Source: Euryodendron excelsum
Taxonomy: Eukaryota; Streptophyta; Magnoliopsida; Ericales; Pentaphylacaceae
Length of the DNA stretch: 64,000 nt
Reading direction: 5' to 3'
Assembly (NCBI GenBank): GCA_033060915.1
Contig: CM065394.1
Location: forward strand, 21,184,001 to 21,248,000
Shown here in pieces: positions 46,705 to 59,009 of this stretch. Position 1 is the first letter of the stretch, and every line of letters begins with the position of its first letter. The notes beneath the pieces are model-generated. The model was given only the letters and a program-made list of their open reading frames with translations, was not told where the DNA came from and ran no database searches. The translations under genes and the position numbers were made by a program.

Positions 46705-49342
46705 ACTATCGCGCCCTGATTTTTCACACTCGAGAAATACAAGTGAAAAAAACATAGTGTTCTCTTGTTAGAACTCATTCTCCTAGATGGACGAGTGCGA
46801 CTAGGTTTGAATTGAAAATAGATTTGATTAAGGGCTTTTGGAAAAAGTTTGGAGTCGTCACCTAACTTGATTAAGGTGAGTTAGGTCACCTAAAACTAAA
46901 TACAATCCAAAGATTACACTTAGAGTTTTTGAAAAAGTTTTGAAAACTTTCCTATGAGAGAGTTTTTAAAAAAATAGGTTGTTTAGCAACCTTTGGAAAG
47001 ATTTAAACCCTTTTTAAAAATAACTCCATTTTAGTTTTTGAAAACAGTAATTCTAGGTTCGAAGGTTGATTACGTGTAGGGAAAATGTACTAAGCCACCA
47101 CCCTACCCCGCCCTTTTGGTACCTACATGTCTATTCATCTTAGGTTTACTCATTTAGAATTTTTTATTGTCCAATATGCAATACTATCCACTTTAGAAAA
47201 GAACTATATGATGTATGATATGTAAGTGTGAGAAAAAAATTTGATTTTGAAAATAGATTTGAAAAGAAAGATTTGATTTTGAAAATAGATTTGAAGAAAA
47301 GATTTGAAACTTAAAAAAGGTTATAGAATTGAAAATTTGAAATAGATAGTTGAATTGAAGATTTGAAAAAGGTTGTGACCACACCCATAAGGATTGCCTA
47401 CGTATCCCTTTGTTAAGAATCAGGTCAGTCGTAGTTCAAATACGAGTCCGATTGAAAATCAACACTTTGAGGTTTTTGAAGAGTTTAACTTAAAAAGGCT
47501 TGATTCGAAAAGAGTTTGATTTGAACTTTGAACAGAAGATTGGAAATTGAATTTAGAATTGACTTTGATTTGAAATACAACTTCAGGATTTTGAAATTGA
47601 TTTTGATTTGAAAAGATTGAACTTGGAAGAAGAACTTGGACTAGATTTGAAAAGATTGAGATTTTGAAAATATCTTGATTTAGGTTGAAATTGACAAAAC
47701 CAGCTTGGTTTTGAAAAGAGTTTTAGAAAGGAGTTGAAGCTCCCTGACTTAAGATTAGGGTTAAATTAAGGTTTGACCTCTTAGGGTTTAGGTAACCTAG
47801 GGTTAAAGCAAGTACTTGAATTAGAAAGGTTTAATTTAGACTTGAGAGGTTTGATTTTAGAAAGTTGAATTTAGGAAATGTTCGAATTAGGAAAGTTAGA
47901 TTTAAGAAAGATTTGGAAAGATATTTAATTTGATTTAAAAACACTTGACTTGGAATGGTTGGAAAGATTAGACTTTGATTATTTGATTTGAAAGAGTTTA
48001 AAAAGTTAAGGTTTAGGAAAGATTAGATTTTAGAAATCTTTGAATTTAGAAAAATTTCAAAATAAGAAAGTTTCATTTTAGAAAAGTGCCAAATGAGGAA
48101 AGTTTCCAAATTAAAAAAGGTTTGAATTTAAGAAAGTTTCATTTTAGGAAAGTTTTGAATTTGGAAAATTTTGAATTTAGAAAAGATTTGAATTTGGAAA
48201 ATTTGAAAAGCTGAGATTTAGAAAGGTTTGAAATTAAGAAAGATTTGATTCCTATTTCCTAAAGTAGAAGATTGGATTTTATTTTCAAAATAGATGATTT
48301 GATTTTGTTTTTAAATTTGGAGGATTTGATCTAGTTTCCTAAATTGTAAGATAAGATTTGACATGATATTGGAAAGGTTGAATTTTGAAAATCTAGAATT
48401 TGGAAAGCTATGATTTGGTGTAAAAAAAGAGATTTTAGAAATTTAGGATTTGATGTAGAAGATTGTTTTTAGAAACCTATGATTTGAGGCAAAAGAGGAA
48501 GTCATGTTCTAGGAAAGAAAACTAGAGTTTCCTAACCATGGGGTCTAGGGCTTGACTGGACTCCAAGAAAAAGAGTTTTTGAATAGGAAAATTTTGAAAA
48601 TAGTTTTTAGAAAGTAGATTTTTTAGGAGATTTTTTTAGAAAGAAGTTTGAAAAGTAATTTGGAAAAGGACTTAAATATGGACTTTTGAAATCTTTTGAA
48701 TATCTCACTTTCTTAAAAGGATTTTAACCATGAAAAGATTAGAACCATTCTAAGTTGGTGGTTTTGAATATAACATAGATTTGGAATATGGACTATGATG
48801 ACCACATTGAATATCACACTTTTCTAAAACAACCCTGACCATGGAATGACTAGAATCATCTTAAGATCATGATTTTGGAAAGACTTCAAGCTTTGGATTT
48901 TGAGAAACAGAATTTTTGGACTGAGTTTGAGGACCCTTTTCACACAGAGGGAAGGTCTGTATATATAGACATAAAAATAGCCTGGCACCTGTTGCAGTGG
49001 CGCCAGGGCAAAATATCCACTGGTATAACTACACTATCAATTTTTAGCTTGGCGTCATTACTAATGGTGCCAGCCACTTAGGAAAGTTTTAAAGCGGTAA
49101 GAAACGTATCATTCGACCATTGATATGCAAGGCACGAGATCTGGGCACCTGTCCTAGTGACTACCATGCAATTTTTAGCTTGGCTCCACTAGAAGTGACT
49201 CTGAAAAGTCCGGGAATGATCTAGAAGGACCCGAGTAACTAGACTTGGCTGGGAATGGATGGAAACCCTTGAAAGAGTGTCTCGAACATAACAAGCTTGA
49301 GAAGTAATGCCGGAGTATTTGAAAAGGTCGACCAGCCCGTTA

Positions 49343-49347
49343 AGGGC
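49343..49347. repeat. Target-site duplication AGGGC (left, one mismatch)
   Basis: AGGGC before TGTAAGCACCCC; GGGGC at 54071-54075 after the other end. Confidence 0.7.
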
Positions 49348-49667
49348 TGTAAGCACCCCATTTTTGCCCACTCGGTAATCTCCGGCCCGACCGGGTTCGG
49401 TTTCGAGCATCGCCACACATGCAGGTTCAATACGAGCCTATCAATCTATAATCCAGCCAACTGGTTGTTTCTTGGGCCCACAAGGACCTGCTAAAGCCTT
49501 AAGCATCATCATTCCAGGCAGCTTTCTGGATCAAGTAGTCTTAGAAACCAATGTCATCCAAGTAGCTTCCCGGGATTGGGCGATCTCGGGGACTAACACC
49601 TCATTAAAATTTCAGACGGTTCACTTCTGGTTCCCGCTAGCCCGCCAACGTAGAATGTCCGTCATTT

Positions 49668-49855
49668 GGTAGTTCTCCGAGACCGGGCGTTCTCAGAGAC
49701 CAACACCACCCTTCCAGGTAGTTTTTTGGGATCAAGTGTTCTCAGGAACCAACACCACCCCTACAGGTAGTTTTCTAAGATCAGGCGTTCTTAGAGACCA
49801 ACACCGCACAGGTAGTTTTCCGAGACCAGGCGGTCTCGGGAACCAACACCTAGGT
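49668..49855 (+). repeat. Tandem array of about 50 bp units in the plus-strand OgL LTR
   Basis: Four units share AGGTAGTTTTCCGAGACC, then GGCGTTCTCAGAGACCAACACC. Confidence 0.8.
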
Positions 49856-51163
49856 CAACACCGACGTTTGCTAGCCCGACTCGGTGAAAAATGACCAAGC
49901 TTGCCCCTTGGGCCTCCAGGCACGTTTTGAGAAAATTCAAAATCCCTCAAAACAATAAGTTCATCTTTCCAAAATGTTGTTAAACCATTAGGCATCCCTC
50001 ACATGCCATTTGGTCTAAATCCGATCCTATTCCGGCTCGCTCTGGTCAAAATGACCGTTTTGCCCCTTAACACCTCAGCACGGCACAAACCCCACCAAAC
50101 GGTAAAAGACTCTCCCAAAACCATCCTTGAACAACCCTACACATTTAACACAACACACCAAACCATTTCTAGCCATTTCCAGCCAATCTTGGCCCAAAAT
50201 GACCATTTTGCCCTTGGCAATCCAAACATGTCCCGAGACAGCACCGGTCCTGGGATTTCGAGCAAAGGGTTTCACCATACACCCTTGTTTAACCCAAGGA
50301 GGACCTTACAACATTAAACGCTCACAACTCGATAAAAGTCCCCTGGAGCATCTCGTAGACGCTTTGCCTAAATTGTCTTTTCTCCCGATTCCCTGGTTAT
50401 AACGCATCGTCATCTGACTTGAGAAATGCGTAAATCAGGGAATTCTCGAAAGTTCGTTCATAGATCTTTCCATCGATACAGCTCGATTGAATAGATCGCT
50501 TCCTGAAGCCCTCTATCATACGATGCAAAAACTACAACTTTCAGTAACCCCTGGAGCATTTCGTAGACGCTCTGCCAAGGTTGACTTTTTTTCTGATTTC
50601 CTCATCAAAACGCACTGTCGAATGACTTGAGAAATGTGTAAATCTGGGAATTCTCGAAAGTATTTCTAGAATACTTTTCATCGGTACGGTCTAATAAAAA
50701 AGATCGCTTCTCGAAGGCCTTGATCATGCAATATGAAAATAGCTACTTTTGAACACCCACAGAGCGTATCACAGAGGCTCCGTAAAATTGTCCTTTTACG
50801 CACGTTTCCCAAGACGATATCTCACACTTCCAAACATAATTCAAACTTTTTAAAAACATAAAAGTTCACGAGAAACCTCAAGAGAACACCGTGGGTACAA
50901 CCAATTCTCCCGAAACCTTCTCGGTTGACTCAATTATCGAGGCAAAGTTTGGACGAACCTTCCCGGTGATAGAGTGTATGCCACATGTGCTCAAATTTTG
51001 ATCAGATTGACCAACTTTCGATCAACAGTCGAGATTTAACCAGTACATAGGGTGCCACGTGTCATTTTGGCAATGGAACAGTACATGTGCATGTCCTATA
51101 TGCACTAGGTCAAATTTTGGCCAGGCGTATGTAGCACATGCGCCAGGTCTGTTCCAGATTACC

Positions 51164-51171
51164 TATAAATA
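51164..51171 (+). promoter_or_regulatory. TATA box of the plus-strand OgL LTR
   Basis: TATAAATA after ACC, about 1.8 kb into the LTR, matching 11467-11474. Confidence 0.55.
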
Positions 51172-52424
51172 CCAGACCACCCCTTTGCATATTCCATCTC
51201 CGAAATTGATATGAAGCTCTACTGAAACTGCTCCAAAATCTCGAATCCTTACATATATTCTACCCCTCCAACACTTAGGCTAGATTTTACCTCTCTCAAG
51301 CCTATACACTTCATCTATAAGGCCTTATACACCATTACACACTCCATTCTAGCCCCTCAAGCCTTCTTGAAGTCATTCAAGCTCCAATCAAGACATCCAT
51401 TGAAGACTACAAGTGTGTTGAAAGAAAAAGGTGGTATCCCTTTTACATTTGTATCTTCTCCCACTCTTCTCTTGTCCCTCCTAGCCTACTTAGGCTATTC
51501 TCTATTTTAATCCCCATCTACAACCCCCTATTTTTGCATGCTTGAGCCAAGAGGGCTCTTAGATCATGCCTAGAGGAAAGCAAGTGAGAGCCACCATGTA
51601 GGGGGACCTTTCACTAGCCTACTTTAAGATGGTATGGCCTAGGAGCCCTTTGTTTATGTGGTGTAGCCTAAAAACCTTGTATGTGATCATGACCCCTTAC
51701 ATGTTATAATTTTGATCATGTCTTGTATTCTTGGCTTCATTTTATGCGTGTTGTCATAATCTATAATGCTTACATTACTCCTAAACTCCATGTCATCCTC
51801 AAGCTCTATATTTCTTTCAAAATTGTTCCAAGAGTTGGCTCCTTGAAGCTTAGGATGGGACCTTAGAAATCATGCCTTAGAAGATCCCCTATTAACCCCT
51901 TAAACTCTCATGTTAGTGTCATGACATTTTAATTTGCATAAGGGTTGCTTTCTAATTCTCTAGTTTTCAAGATTGCCATTCTCTTAAGTGTGGTGATTGG
52001 AATGACCCCATGGAACCCTCTCTTGAGTGGTCTCCCTTTTGTTTGGCCATATGAACCCTCTCTTGATGGAATGTTTCCCTTGAAAAATGATTTTCAAAAT
52101 CTTTCTCAAAAGATGATTTTCAAAAATGCATTCTCTCCATCTTTATATTAAAAATGGTGCCTTAAAAAGTTGTTATCACCATGTTGATTTTTGGACCCCT
52201 TACACTCTTATCAAGATTATGGTTATAATGACCATGAGAAAATCTTTCTTGGAATGGTCTCCAATCACCAACAATATAAACCATATTCTTGGCTAGAGTC
52301 AAATTTTTTATGGAAATGATCTTTAAAAGGGTTGTCCACCAAAGTCCATTGCTTAGCATGTTTTGTCTTTCAAAACTCTTTCCAAAAGTGCATTAAATCA
52401 ACTTTCAAAGCCATTTTCCAATCC

Positions 52425-52640
52425 AACCCTAGGCTAACTTGACCCAGTTGTCCAACCCTAGGTTAACTTGACCCTAGTTCACTCATCTTAGGTTAACCTA
52501 ACCCTAAGTCATCCTAACCTTAGGTTAACCCTACCCTTGTTAGTTAACCCTAGGTCATCTCAACCTTAGGTTAACCTAACCTTAGTTAGTCAACCTTAGG
52601 TCACCCCTAACCCTAAGCCAACCCAACCTAGGTTAGTATA
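52425..52640 (+). repeat. Minisatellite with CCCTAGGTTAAC units
   Basis: Homologous to 12690-12915, with diverged units such as CCTTAGGTTAACCTAACC. Confidence 0.8.
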
Positions 52641-54070
52641 CTTCAAGGTTCCAACTCTTGAACCCTTTTCTAAATGATCACTCAATTTTAAACCATTTTC
52701 ATAACCCACTTTTCCAAAACCTCCCACTCTCTTGATTTTAAAAAACCAACTCTATAAACTCTTCAAATGTTCTTATGCTCCGTCTTCAAGGCATTTCCAA
52801 AAATATTTTCAAAAGGTCACAAACCTAAGGCGTCCCTAGCCCTCTCTTGGTTAGGGATTCTAAGGAAAAGTGATAAATCAAGAACAACCCCTAAGGTTGT
52901 CCATATTAGGATTTCAAACCTTTAGCCATTTCCAAAAATCACTTTCAAAAACTAATTCATTAAAACATTCCTCCAAGGTTTTCAAAACAAGACTTCAAAA
53001 ACACTTTCAAGTTCTCCTGATTCATGCCAAAGCATTTTTCCAAAACTCCCTTAAGTTGATCCAAAAACATTTTCAAAACACTCCACCATCCAATTTCAAG
53101 TCAAAACTTTCAAGACCACAAAGAGTTTTCAACTTCCAAAAATCTCAAAGTGTCTTAAACTTTTTCAAAAATCTCCAAATGTCTTAAACTTTTTCAAAGA
53201 CCTCCAAGCGTCTTAAACTTTTAATACCACAAAGAGTCTTCAACTTCCAAAGACCTCAAAGTGTCTTAAAATTTTCCAAAAATTTCAAAGTATCTTCAAA
53301 CCTTCCAAAGGCCCTAATGCGCCTATTCTCTATCAGGTTCTTGCCCGAACTATGAATGACTTGATTCTCGCAAAATAAGATACGTAGGCAACCTAAAATG
53401 GTGTGGTCATAACTTTTATTTCAACTTCAATCCCTTTTTCCAAAAATTTCAATCAATTCAAAGTTTCTATTCCAAACTCTTTCAAAATCCCAATTATTTT
53501 CAAACTTCTTCCAAAAACTTGCATCATGCATCATCCATCCGAAAAGTGATGACTAAATCCCGTTTTCAAAATTCTAAAGTGGATATTAAGTGGACAATGG
53601 TAACCGGTTATTCTAGTGAGTGAACAAAGGGTGATTAGACATGTAGGTACCAAAAGGGCGGGGTAGGGTGATGATCTTAGGATATCTTCCCTACACGTAA
53701 CCAACTCCCAAACCATAGATTTCTGTTTTCAAATGACCAAGATGGAGTTATTTTTCAAAAGAGCTTAAATCTTTCCAAAGGTTGCCAAACAACCTATTTT
53801 TTTAAAAACCCTCTCTTGAGGGAGTTTTCAAAACCTTTTCCAAAAAAATCCTAAGTTTAATCTTCGAATTAACACTTAGTTTTGGGTGCTCTAACTCACC
53901 TTAATCAAGTTAGGTGGCGACTCCTACTTTTCTGAAAAGCCCTTAGTCAAACCAATTTTCAAACCTAGTCGCACTTGTCCTTCTAGGAGGATGAGTTTTA
54001 GTGACAGAGCTCCATACTTTTTGTCTCCAAGCCGAAAGGACCTTGGACACCTAAAAACTGGGGTGCGACA

Positions 54071-54075
54071 GGGGC
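54071..54075. repeat. Target-site duplication GGGGC (right)
   Basis: Partner of 49343-49347 with one mismatch. Confidence 0.7.
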
Positions 54076-55370
54076 AAAACGGTCAATTGAATCGAGAAAA
54101 CACCATAATGGACTTAGAGTAATCCATGAGAAGATTTGAAGGTTAGAAGCACTATTGAGAGTGATCCGAAGAGTTGTTGGTTTGATATCTAGAGCCGGTG
54201 TGGTTGGGACAGGCGACCGACCCATTAGGGACAAAACGGTCATTTTGTACCGGGCTTGCCGAAATGGACTCGGAATGATCCGAAAAGGTGCTAGGAGATT
54301 GAGAATACTGTTAAAAGCATCCTCGAGAGGTTACCGGTTTGATAACCAGAGCCGGTGTGGTTCCTAGAGGTAGGTGAATGCCTAAGGGCAAAATGGTTAT
54401 TTCGACCGGTGGCCTCGGAATCAATCCGGAATCGAATGAAAGGCACTTGAACATGCCGGATTGTCCTCGAGAAAATTTTGGTAATGTGGACTTACCGCTC
54501 TGAGAACTTATGTACTTTCTCGAGAAGCGTGCCAAAAAGGCCCAATGGGCAGTTTGGTCATTTTTCATAAGAGTGGGCTAGCAGGCATTGGTGTTGACCG
54601 GGGTTTTGAGTGTTTCCATCACTCTAACGGTGTGTAACGAGTTGGTTTCAAAAGGTATCTCATCCTTTGGTAAACGTGCCACAGCCAAGAAGTGAGGTCG
54701 GTCCCATGACATAAGGGTTTTGTTGGCAATTCCCAATGTTGACCTGTTCACGAGTGTTTTCGCCACTCTGATAGTTGCGATATTTATGAATATTTCTATC
54801 ACTCTTACGAGGTGCGTTCATTCCAAAGATTACCTAATCTCGGGAAACTACTAGATGGACTTATCGTCTGAGGAATCAACTTTGTCGAAAGATGTGCTGA
54901 ATAACAAACATTCTACATTAGTGGGCTAGCAGGCTCCAAAAGTAAACCGTTCTGCCATCTTGGGGACTTGGACTCCATCTCGGTCGATAAGTTTAAAGGG
55001 ACTTACCATTCCGAGGAGTTGTCATGGAGAACGCGCCGAACCGGATAGACTTATCGCCTGAGAGATTAACTTTCTCAAAAAGTGTGCCAGTTTGAGTTTG
55101 ATTGGTCTGGATTGGAATTGAAATTGGAATTGAGATTGAAATAGTGACTTACTGTCTCTAGGAAGACGTGCCAACTAGAAACGAACCGAGCAATGCCGTA
55201 AGGGCATTTTGGTCATTTTGCCTCTATTTGGCCCAATGGGCCCGTGAAGCGATTGATTGACTATATTGAGTCTGAAAAATTGGTTTTCACTTGAATGTGA
55301 TTGCGTTGGTTTAAACGTGAGTCCGGACAGACCGAAATTGTCAAGCAGGCAAAAGTGGGGTGCTTACACA

Positions 55371-56320
55371 TGGCAATTTCGTAATTTATATTTTTCATAT
55401 TTATTGAATTTATGAATTATGACTCCTCGAGGGGGCATGATATTTTCTCCTGCAAGTTTGGAGATGGCTCAGAATGCTATTATAAAGGGCGGTTTGGTGT
55501 TGACTCTACCACCCTCTGGTGCTACCGAAAGGAATAACACTCAAGTGAGTCCCCCAAGAGAGTGGGCGTGACTTGGGGGCCGACTGTGGCACGTAGCTAC
55601 AGTCCTCATGCTAGTCAAAGGGCTACATGGGCAGCATTATGTCCGGTGGGGCAGATGTTGGGCCTTGGCATCAAGGATGAGGTTGTGACATTCGCATCCA
55701 CTATGCCACTCTCGTACCGTGGCAGGACTTATACTCATGATGGATTGGAACTTGGTGTACACACTTGCATGCCGTGTGCCTTGTGTGCACTTGCGCGTTG
55801 GGTTTAAGTTTGTGCACACGACCATTTGGTTTGGCCAGTATTGGTGTCGCAGGGCACTATGTTGTAGGCTTAACGGTTGCTATTTGGTTGTGTCTATCCT
55901 TACGTGCTACAACTTTGATGCAGGGCACTAAGAACTTCAACGTTGAAAGCATCGTGCTTAACAGGTGATGCTTGGCTCATGTGCATGTCTAGTTGCACAT
56001 TACTATCTTGCTCATGTTTTAAGAGAGACTAGTGCTAAGCACATTGCTTGTCATGTGTGCACACATTTGAGAATGGCGTTGCTATCGTCTATAACTTGGG
56101 TTAGCCAAAAGGCTTGAACATCAGAGGACGAAGCCTAACAAGTTGTGCAGAGCATTACGGATGGATCCTGGATGAGTACATAGTCTTATGCCTCGGTGTT
56201 TGAGTTTGGCAGGACTATTACTAGGTGCATAGTCACCTCACAGGTTATTTTCACTGTGTATTCATCATGGCTGGTCACATTACTGTCACTGTGTAGGGTT
56301 CGGCCTACCAGCCCGTGACA
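55371..56320 (+). repeat. 5' LTR of the short element
   Basis: Direct repeat of 58058-59007. It shares 'atttatgaattatgactc', 'gttgactctaccaccc' and CAGCCCGTGACA. Confidence 0.8.
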
Positions 56321-56322
56321 AT

Positions 56323-56334
56323 TGGTATTAGAGC
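56323..56334 (+). other. Primer-binding site, initiator-Met type
   Basis: TGGTATTAGAGC, one base different from TGGTATCAGAGC, two bases after the LTR end. Confidence 0.82.
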
Positions 56335-57720
56335 ACTAACTATCTGTGGTGTGTATTAATTGGGTGTTGCTTCTCTTATCCGTGTGGGCATTCTCTTCAT
56401 TTATAGTGGACATCTCTTCAGTGGGTTGTTTGCTTCAGATTGTTGGTTGTCAGTTTTGCGGTAGGGCTAGTGTCATTCAATCTTATGATGAATGAATTGG
56501 TGGCCCGAGCTAGCAGTTTCTAGTCTACTTGGGCTGAAATCTTATAGTATCAATGGACTTGGTTACTGTTTGAACCCCTTTGGTGCCTTCTTTAGAGTGA
56601 CCACTTCAACAAGCTTTGGAGGCACGCTTGGTCCTTTGATTGTGGTTGTGGTGCTCAATGCAGCAGGCCGTCTTAAGGATGTGCATGGGACTGATAATGT
56701 GGTGTACGAATGCTTTTGTGTGTCAGATTTCCTGGTGCATAGCTAGTAGTACTACTTTGTTGGATTAGTGGGTTGTTCGACGGTATGTGAGCTTATGCGA
56801 AAGAAATTGCTTCATATGGGGATTTGCTTACCTTTATTTGACCCTTGAGTTGGCCAAAACCGTTGGCAACTTTGCTCGTATTCTTGCATGGTTATTTTGT
56901 TGGCTCTGTGTTCACTTAGCGGTTGTGTTCATTTATATATTGGGTTGTTGGTATTTGTGGAGAGCGTGTTTTTCCATTTTGATCTTTTGGGTGGTTTTGC
57001 CTCGTTGAGATACATGTTGGCTAATGAATGTCAGATGACTCAGAGGAGTTCATCGTTGCTTGAGAGCGCTATGTAGCGAGGGTTCATCAAGACATAAAGT
57101 CCTCCAGCGAAGGGAGGCATTATGGATAGACTTTTGGTGAAGATTAGAGGATCAGGCACTGAGCTATGCAAAATGATTTCGAGTGAAGGTTGAAGAGCTG
57201 AGGTATTGGAATAGTGTGGACTGATTTAAGATGAAAGTTAGAGAGCTGAGGCACTGAGACAACACAGGTTGTCATCAGGTAAAGTTCTAAGAACTGAAGT
57301 ACTAAAGCAATATTGTGGAAACTTCAATAGTTGGAACCATTTTCCTGTGAGTAGGGTTTACTTCGACAGTGCAGACAGACTTGTATCCAGTGGGAGTGCC
57401 AATCAATTGGGAACTACTGTGGCATGGAACCACAGGATGTTGCAAGGGCACCTTTGGGTCATGCACAAAATGACTTTTGATGTCAAGTGAGTTTTCGTGG
57501 GTTTAGCTACAGAGTGGTGGAGGGTGCGTGACGGTCAGTGCACGCCTTTCCTTAATGCGAGATGGACAACGCCAATTCAGATACATATTGTCCACAGATG
57601 GAGCAATATGGTACGGAGCACTTACTTAAAGGAGTTTGTGTTTGCTTAATGTGGTGGAAAAGGTGTCTTGCTTAGCCGAGTTCATCATAGGAGTCTGGGT
57701 AAACCTTTGCTTTTAGTAGA

Positions 57721-57746
57721 AGTGGGGGCAGATTTGGGGGAGATCA
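57721..57746 (+). other. Purine-rich tract, possible polypurine tract of the short element
   Basis: AGTGGGGGCAGATTTGGGGG followed by AGATCAGATT, then TGTAGGC. If this is the PPT, the 3' LTR would begin near 57751 and be about 1.26 kb. Confidence 0.4.
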
Positions 57747-58057
57747 GATTTGTAGGCTATCAACACAGTGGTGTTAGTCTGCGAAGGGTGATGACAACTC
57801 ATCGTGGGGGCATATAAACACTATCGAATTCTACGTTATGCTTGGCATCAACAAAGACGTTGATTATTCAACTGGTGAAGAGTGTCAGGAGTTAGCACTA
57901 TTGGTGGCGAGTGTTAGGAGTTGGCATTGGGTTTGGCATCATCGAGAATGATGATGATTGAAATGGTGGAGAATATCATGGGTTACCACCCGTGGCACGT
58001 CTGGGGCCGCGAGGGACCTTGGCGTAGGGCATGTTTGAGCATGGTTAGCCGGTGGTA

Positions 58058-59007
58058 TGACAATCTCATAATTTGTATTTTTCATATTTATTGGATTTAT
58101 GAATTATGACTCTCAAGGGGGCATGATGTTTTCTTCTGTAAGTTTGGAAATGGCTTAGAATGTTATTATAAGGGGGGTCTGGTGTTGACTCTACCACCCC
58201 TTGGTGTTACCGAAGTGACAACACTCAAGCGAGTCCCTCAAGGAAGTGGGCGAGACTTGGGGGCCGACTGGGGCACGTGGCTACAGTTCTCATGCTAGTC
58301 AAGGGGCTACGTGGGCAGTATTGTGTCTGGTGGCGCAGATGTTGGGCGTTGGCATCAAGAATAGAGTTGTAACATTCACATCCGTTATGCCGCATCCGTG
58401 TCGTGGCGGGGCTTATACTCATGACGAATTGGGCCTCAATGTGCACACTTGTATGCTGTATGCCTCGTGTGCACTTATGCGTTGGGTTCAAACTTGTGCA
58501 CACAGTCACTTGGTTTGGCTAGCATTGGTGTCGCGGGGCACTATATTGTGGGCTTAACGGTTGTTATTCGGTTGTGCTTATCCTTACGTGCTATAACCTT
58601 GATGCAAGGCGCTAAGAGCTTCATGGTTGGAGGCGTCATGCCTAAAGGGTGCTGCTTGGCTCACACACATGTCTGGTTGCACATTGCTATCTTGCTCGTG
58701 TTTCTAGAGGGACTAGCGCTAAGCAAATTGCTTGCCATGTGTGCGCGCATTTGAGAATGGTATTGCTATCACATATAGCTTGGGCTAGTCGAAAGGCTTG
58801 AGCATTGTAGATGACGGAGCCTAACAAGATGTCCGGGGTATTACAGATGGATCTTGGACGAGCACATAGCCTTATGCCTCAGTGTTTGAGTTTGACGGGA
58901 CTATTATTAGGTGCATAGTTGCCTCACGGGTTATTTTTTTATGTGTATTCATCATGGCAGGTTGCATTACTGTCACTGTGTGGTGCCCGACTTGCCAGCC
59001 CGTGACA
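58058..59007 (+). repeat. 3' LTR of the short element (minimum extent)
   Basis: Starts TGACAATCTCATAATTTG, aligned with TGGCAATTTCGTAATTTA at 55371. Ends CAGCCCGTGACA. Reading frames such as 58246-58557 recur at 55562-55807 only because the DNA is duplicated. Confidence 0.8.
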
Positions 59008-59009
59008 CA

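Larger units (their letters stand above)
49348..54070 (+). mobile_element. OgL-family solo LTR in opposite orientation, 4723 bp
   Basis: TGTAAGCACCCC to GGGGTGCGACA with AGGGC/GGGGC flanks. Removing it rejoins the Ogre-like 5' LTR to read as in the sister copy near 40295-40320 ('gaggcaaaacggtcaattg'). Promoter TATAAATA is at 51164-51171. Tandem arrays are at 49668-49855 and 52425-52640. It is inverted relative to the LTR it sits in. There is no internal domain and no coding content. Confidence 0.87.
30375..55368 (-). mobile_element. Ogre-like element with gag, antisense PMD ORF and no pol
   Basis: The minus-strand order is 5' LTR (55368 to 46707, with an inserted solo LTR), an Arg-type PBS (46704 to 46687), leader, gag (45106 to about 43089), non-coding DNA, an inserted solo LTR (41737 to 36221), an antisense PMD-type ORF, a polypurine tract (about 31940 to 31921) and a truncated 3' LTR (31920 to 30375). 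Removing the solo LTR leaves an internal domain of about 9.3 kb. No protease, RT or integrase motif is visible, so the element is non-autonomous. The gag type, Arg PBS and very long LTRs point to the Ogre/Tat clade; the clade name is inference. Confidence 0.78.
46707..55368 (-). repeat. 5' LTR of the Ogre-like element, split by an inverted solo LTR
   Basis: The parts 46707-49347 and 54071-55368 align with the two halves of 36221-41737. It starts TATCGCGCCCTG and ends GGGGTGCTTACA; on the minus strand it runs TGTAAGCACCCC to GGGCGCGATA, next to the PBS. A minus-strand TATA region (TATATATA) is at 48958-48970 and an inverted-repeat GC module is at 48980-49075. The array at 47840-48250 is short. 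Confidence 0.83.
55371..59007 (+). mobile_element. Short non-autonomous LTR element without coding capacity
   Basis: About 950 bp at 55371-56320 is repeated directly at 58058-59007. The left repeat ends CAGCCCGTGACA and is followed by a Met-type PBS. The interior of about 1.7 kb (56335-58057) holds no gag or pol motif; its longest frames (56492-56746, 56787-57008) resemble nothing I know. The 3' repeat may start earlier than 58058, perhaps after the purine-rich tract at 57721-57746. In that case the left copy has lost its first few hundred bases at the junction with the Ogre-like LTR. No TSD could be found. Confidence 0.75.

Noticed and set aside
55562..55807. Cys-rich small protein, also at 58246-58557
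   Set aside because: LTR sequence of the short element; the two copies differ by frame-disrupting changes.
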